A stretch of DNA of 64,000 nucleotides from Gorsachius magnificus. Lineage: Eukaryota; Chordata; Aves; Pelecaniformes; Ardeidae. Positions 61,001-64,000 of this stretch are shown piece after piece. The translations under genes were made by a program, and so were the position numbers. Numbering within the stretch: the stretch's first letter is position 1; every line of letters begins with the position of its first letter. The DNA is taken from contig CM067084.1 of the NCBI GenBank assembly GCA_034008185.1, positions 67,924,612-67,988,611 of the forward strand, given 5' to 3'. The notes under the pieces were generated by a model. The model saw only the letters and a list, made by a program, of their open reading frames with translations. It was not told the DNA's origin and ran no database searches.

Positions 61001-64000
61001 CTTAACCAGCTCTTGAGCAGACCCTTATTTTTGTATATCTGACTTGCGAGTTTCATGATGAGAAGTTAATTGTCAGGGGGGTTGGAGGAGAAGAAAAGAA
61101 AACGTGCATAAGACCAGAGAAGTGTTTTACTATATATATAGCTAAAAGCTCTCAGAAGTTCCTATGAGACATGTCTGTTTCTGCTGCTACAGTTACCCGC
61201 CTGGGTGAGCCAGACCTAGTCTTGCTAATTGAGAATCCACTCTATTTTATAAAGTAAACAAAAGGAAAACAGTTAAGGAGTTTGCCAATAGGCTTATTTT
61301 CCCTGCGCCTTTCCCTGTGAGACTTGAGAGTATCTGGCTTTGTGGGGCTCAGGAGCAGAGCCTACACATCTGATGTGCACAAACTTCTGCTGTGCAACGT
61401 CAGTGAACAAAAACCCCTCGGAGAGCCTCATGTGCGTGCAGTCCTCTCGGAGAGGGGTTGGGCTGGGGAGGAAAAGGGAGCAGGCATGACAGACACTTGT
61501 GATATTTAACACTCTGATGGGTTGTATTCCTCAGCCACAAAAAACAGGCAAGTACAAGAATCTATGTATTTTTACATAATTACAGTATTTCCTGTTCCAG
61601 CCCTGTAGGAACAGATGGGCAGGAGCTCTCAGACGTCTCTCCCCTGAGACACTAAAGATCTGCTGTATCACAACTAAAGTAGAAACAGCATAAGCAATTA
61701 TCAAATAAGAAGGGAGTGAAGGAGAGAGAACTTTAATTAAACCTGTTCTGAAATGGAAGTAAACAGCTGAACAAGGAACTTTATTGCAGGAAGCTTGAGA
61801 GGATGGAGAAAAAGTGAAGAAAAAAGAAATTAATTAAATGTTGCCCCAAAGGCAAACTAATAACCCAGAATAGTCTGACAGTAGTCCAGTCTTCCTCAGG
61901 ATGTGATTGACTTGTCTGCTCCTTCCCTTCCCACTCTCAGCCTCTTGCTCTAACAGAGTAATCTGTAGGACTATACTAGCGACGGGCTGCTTCTGTAGGC
62001 TGTAGTGCCCCATCCTGTTGCTAACTCTGCTTTGTGGGCTTCCCCAAGCAAGCAGTGCTGGCTGGGGTGCCCTGCTTCTCTCTGACCTGGAGGATCTGGC
62101 TCCCAGCTCTGTTTTGCTTGCTCTTTGAGCAATCTCTGCACCTCAGCAGCTCAGTACAGCAGCACCTCAGAAAAAGTGGAGAATTGTACCAAACCAGACT
62201 TTTCCTGTGCAGAGCAAATACTCTTCAAAATAAACATACCAAACCACTGTTGGTAGGGCAGAAACCTAGGGCTGAGGCTGCCTGTTACGGCATTAGATGA
62301 GGAGAGATTCCTTGGGCACACTGGGAAGATTATGGTACAACTACAGTAGTGTGTTTGTTCGAATTGCGGTAAACCAAGACATGCTCTGGCTTGCGAGGCA
62401 GCAAGTCTTGGAGCATGCGAACTGTACGTCTTGTAAAGTTTAGGAAAATGAGAACTGTTTTAATGACTAATTTAGATACAGCCTGTAAGGCATAATTGCT
62501 TAATGTGGCACAACAGGAGTGTGCCCAGGGAACCAAACAGTTTATGCACAGATGTGCATATAAACCAGCACAACTTAGCTTAGCAAGGGTATCGCTGGTA
62601 AGTCTCACAACACAAGCGTTAGGAAGCTTCAGCGAAGTCATCAGAAAAGAAGCTAAAATTGACAATCTCATGTATTGATCCTGTGGAACTCATTGCCTTT
62701 AGGATGTTGGAACAAAAAATATAAATTGGAGAAGTGAAACAGGAACATTGAAAGTGGATCCAAATGCATACTCTAAGTTAGGAAATTCCTAAGAAACCAA
62801 TAAACAGAAGCCGGACAGGTGAACTAGGGAAGGTTTTTCCTGCACTTGCTTCATTTCTTACTGCATCCTTGAATATCCACTACTAGCCATTATAAGATGT
62901 GACTATGGGGCTGGACCAAACAGAGCTGGCTAGTTTTATTAAAGTGAGACTGTTTGTGTAGTTACCTGTACCTTGCAAAGGTTCTGCAAGGAAAGGACAA
63001 CTCGAAGGAAAAGGCACATCTTCCTAAAATAAGGAGTCCTCAGTGTACCCAGTCTCACATAGTAGTATTCGTCATTTCTGTCCTCTGCATCTTTCATGAG
63101 AGGACAGGTCCATAACAGAATGTGCTGCTGGCTGCAGTCTGGATCAGTAGCAACATAAGGACTCTTTTATTAAGATTTATTTTAATGCTTTGCTTGTTTT
63201 GTCTGCCTCTGAGAACTGAACTGACAGCTTCCTAGGGCTATCCACAATAGTTTCTAGAACTTCCCAAATTAAAATAGCTACTTGTGAGTCCATTACTCTG
63301 TATGTATTAAGGTTTTTTCTACATTGATTAATACACATGTATAAGCAATTAATGTTATCTGTCACTTAAAAGACAAAGTGACTTTCTACAACTCTGCAAT
63401 CACTTTAGATTTGTATAGCAGTGTACTGAGGACAGGCAAACATTCTCCTCACATCTGCCCTCCTTTCAAAATAACTCATTGATAGGTTGAGCAATACAAT
63501 CCCCATATAACAGTGGTATTGTGCACTACTCTAACATTTGATGGAATTAATTTTATGCAGAAGTAGCTAAATTCAGCAATATGACCAATATCCAGTTCAG
63601 CATGGTGTTTAGGTGCTGTGTAACTTGCTTGTGTGCTTAGATAGCATCCTGTACTGGTCTGTGAATTACCTTTCACAGACCAGGTCATGCAAAGTACTTA
63701 AAATCTTGATTTTTTTTTTTTCACTACAACTATAAATGGGGGATATATAACCAGAACTCTGCTATGCAATTGCCAATTATTTCATTACTCACTTGGGGAA
63801 TAAGCCCATGGCTTTACATTCTTCCTGATGGCTTAGTGTGTACTAACTATACATTCCTGTTTCTGTTCTCAGGTTAATGTTTTATTAATTAATGACATAA
63901 GTCTTAACATGAAAGTAATGCCCCTTGAATCAACAGCAAAGTGGAATGCAGTAACATAGTGTTGTTCCAGGATTTTTTCAAAATGCGTGACATGAGTCAT
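58086..64000. other. Non-coding DNA to window end, no gene recognised
   Basis: No exon, CR1 or other known transposon recognised. It includes a G-rich GGGGGGTGGGGTGGGG stretch near 60000, a T12 run near 63710 and the hairpin at 61412-61459. The open frames of about 60-113 codons (for example 62330-62671 minus) are featureless. Confidence 0.55.
61412..61459 (+). other. GC-rich imperfect hairpin
   Basis: AACCCCTC (61412-61419) pairs with GAGGGGTT (61452-61459). After a small asymmetric internal loop, GAGAG (61421-61425) pairs with CTCTC (61444-61448), closing an 18-base loop. Four CpGs occur in about 40 bp. It could be a structured RNA or protein-binding element. It is shorter than a typical pre-miRNA hairpin, and the 13 paired bases are only moderately above chance. 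Confidence 0.35.

Overview
The window looks like a gene-poor, AT-rich stretch of a bird chromosome. The evidence is a scatter of mostly 5'-truncated CR1 LINE fragments in both orientations. Several carry the avian-style 3' end (GGTTGGAAGGGACCT-like sequence next to ATTCTRTG-type octamers). There are also a few very old MIR-like SINE remnants, short microsatellites, and a low overall repeat load of a few percent. Species and chromosome cannot be read from the sequence. I found no host protein-coding exon, tRNA, rRNA, CRISPR array or bacterial-type gene. Open frames of 60-150 codons are scattered over both strands at a density consistent with chance, and none shows a recognisable family apart from CR1 reverse transcriptase.

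Layout: 1-3029 is unannotated AT-rich DNA with a poly-A tract. 3030-3702 is an internally deleted CR1 copy with reverse-transcriptase remnants. 3703-24211 is mostly blank, with a striking 28-bp near-perfect palindrome (5077-5104), a GC-richer unexplained block (9149-9470) and a compound hexamer array (11475-11534). 24212-24301 is a CR1 tail, followed by a GATA/E-box/MYB motif cluster (24465-24548) and a homeodomain-type AT-rich patch. 29250-29650 holds non-repetitive CpG-containing sequence that could be conserved non-coding DNA. 33205-33322 is an old MIR copy and 34835-34907 a minus-strand CR1 tail. 38644-39143 is a 500-N assembly gap, followed by 157 bp of odd sequence and a 117-base pure G run, almost certainly an assembly or sequencing artefact. 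46777-47195, 49543-49591, 50862-51421 and 57070-58085 are further CR1 copies. The last is the best preserved: on the minus strand it keeps the C-terminal half of the reverse-transcriptase frame, with an identifiable frameshift, one in-frame stop and a slippage-expanded T tract. 58090-64000 is again blank apart from a GC-rich imperfect hairpin near 61.4 kb.

No genes work together here. The only protein-coding history is that of dead retrotransposons. The window could be intergenic or sit inside a large intron, and the sequence alone does not decide this. I did not find a novel biological system. The leads most worth checking are the 13-bp-arm palindrome, the GATA/E-box/MYB cluster, two orphan TATA-box patches (about 40.4 and 52.0 kb), the 61.4 kb hairpin, and the quality problem around the gap.
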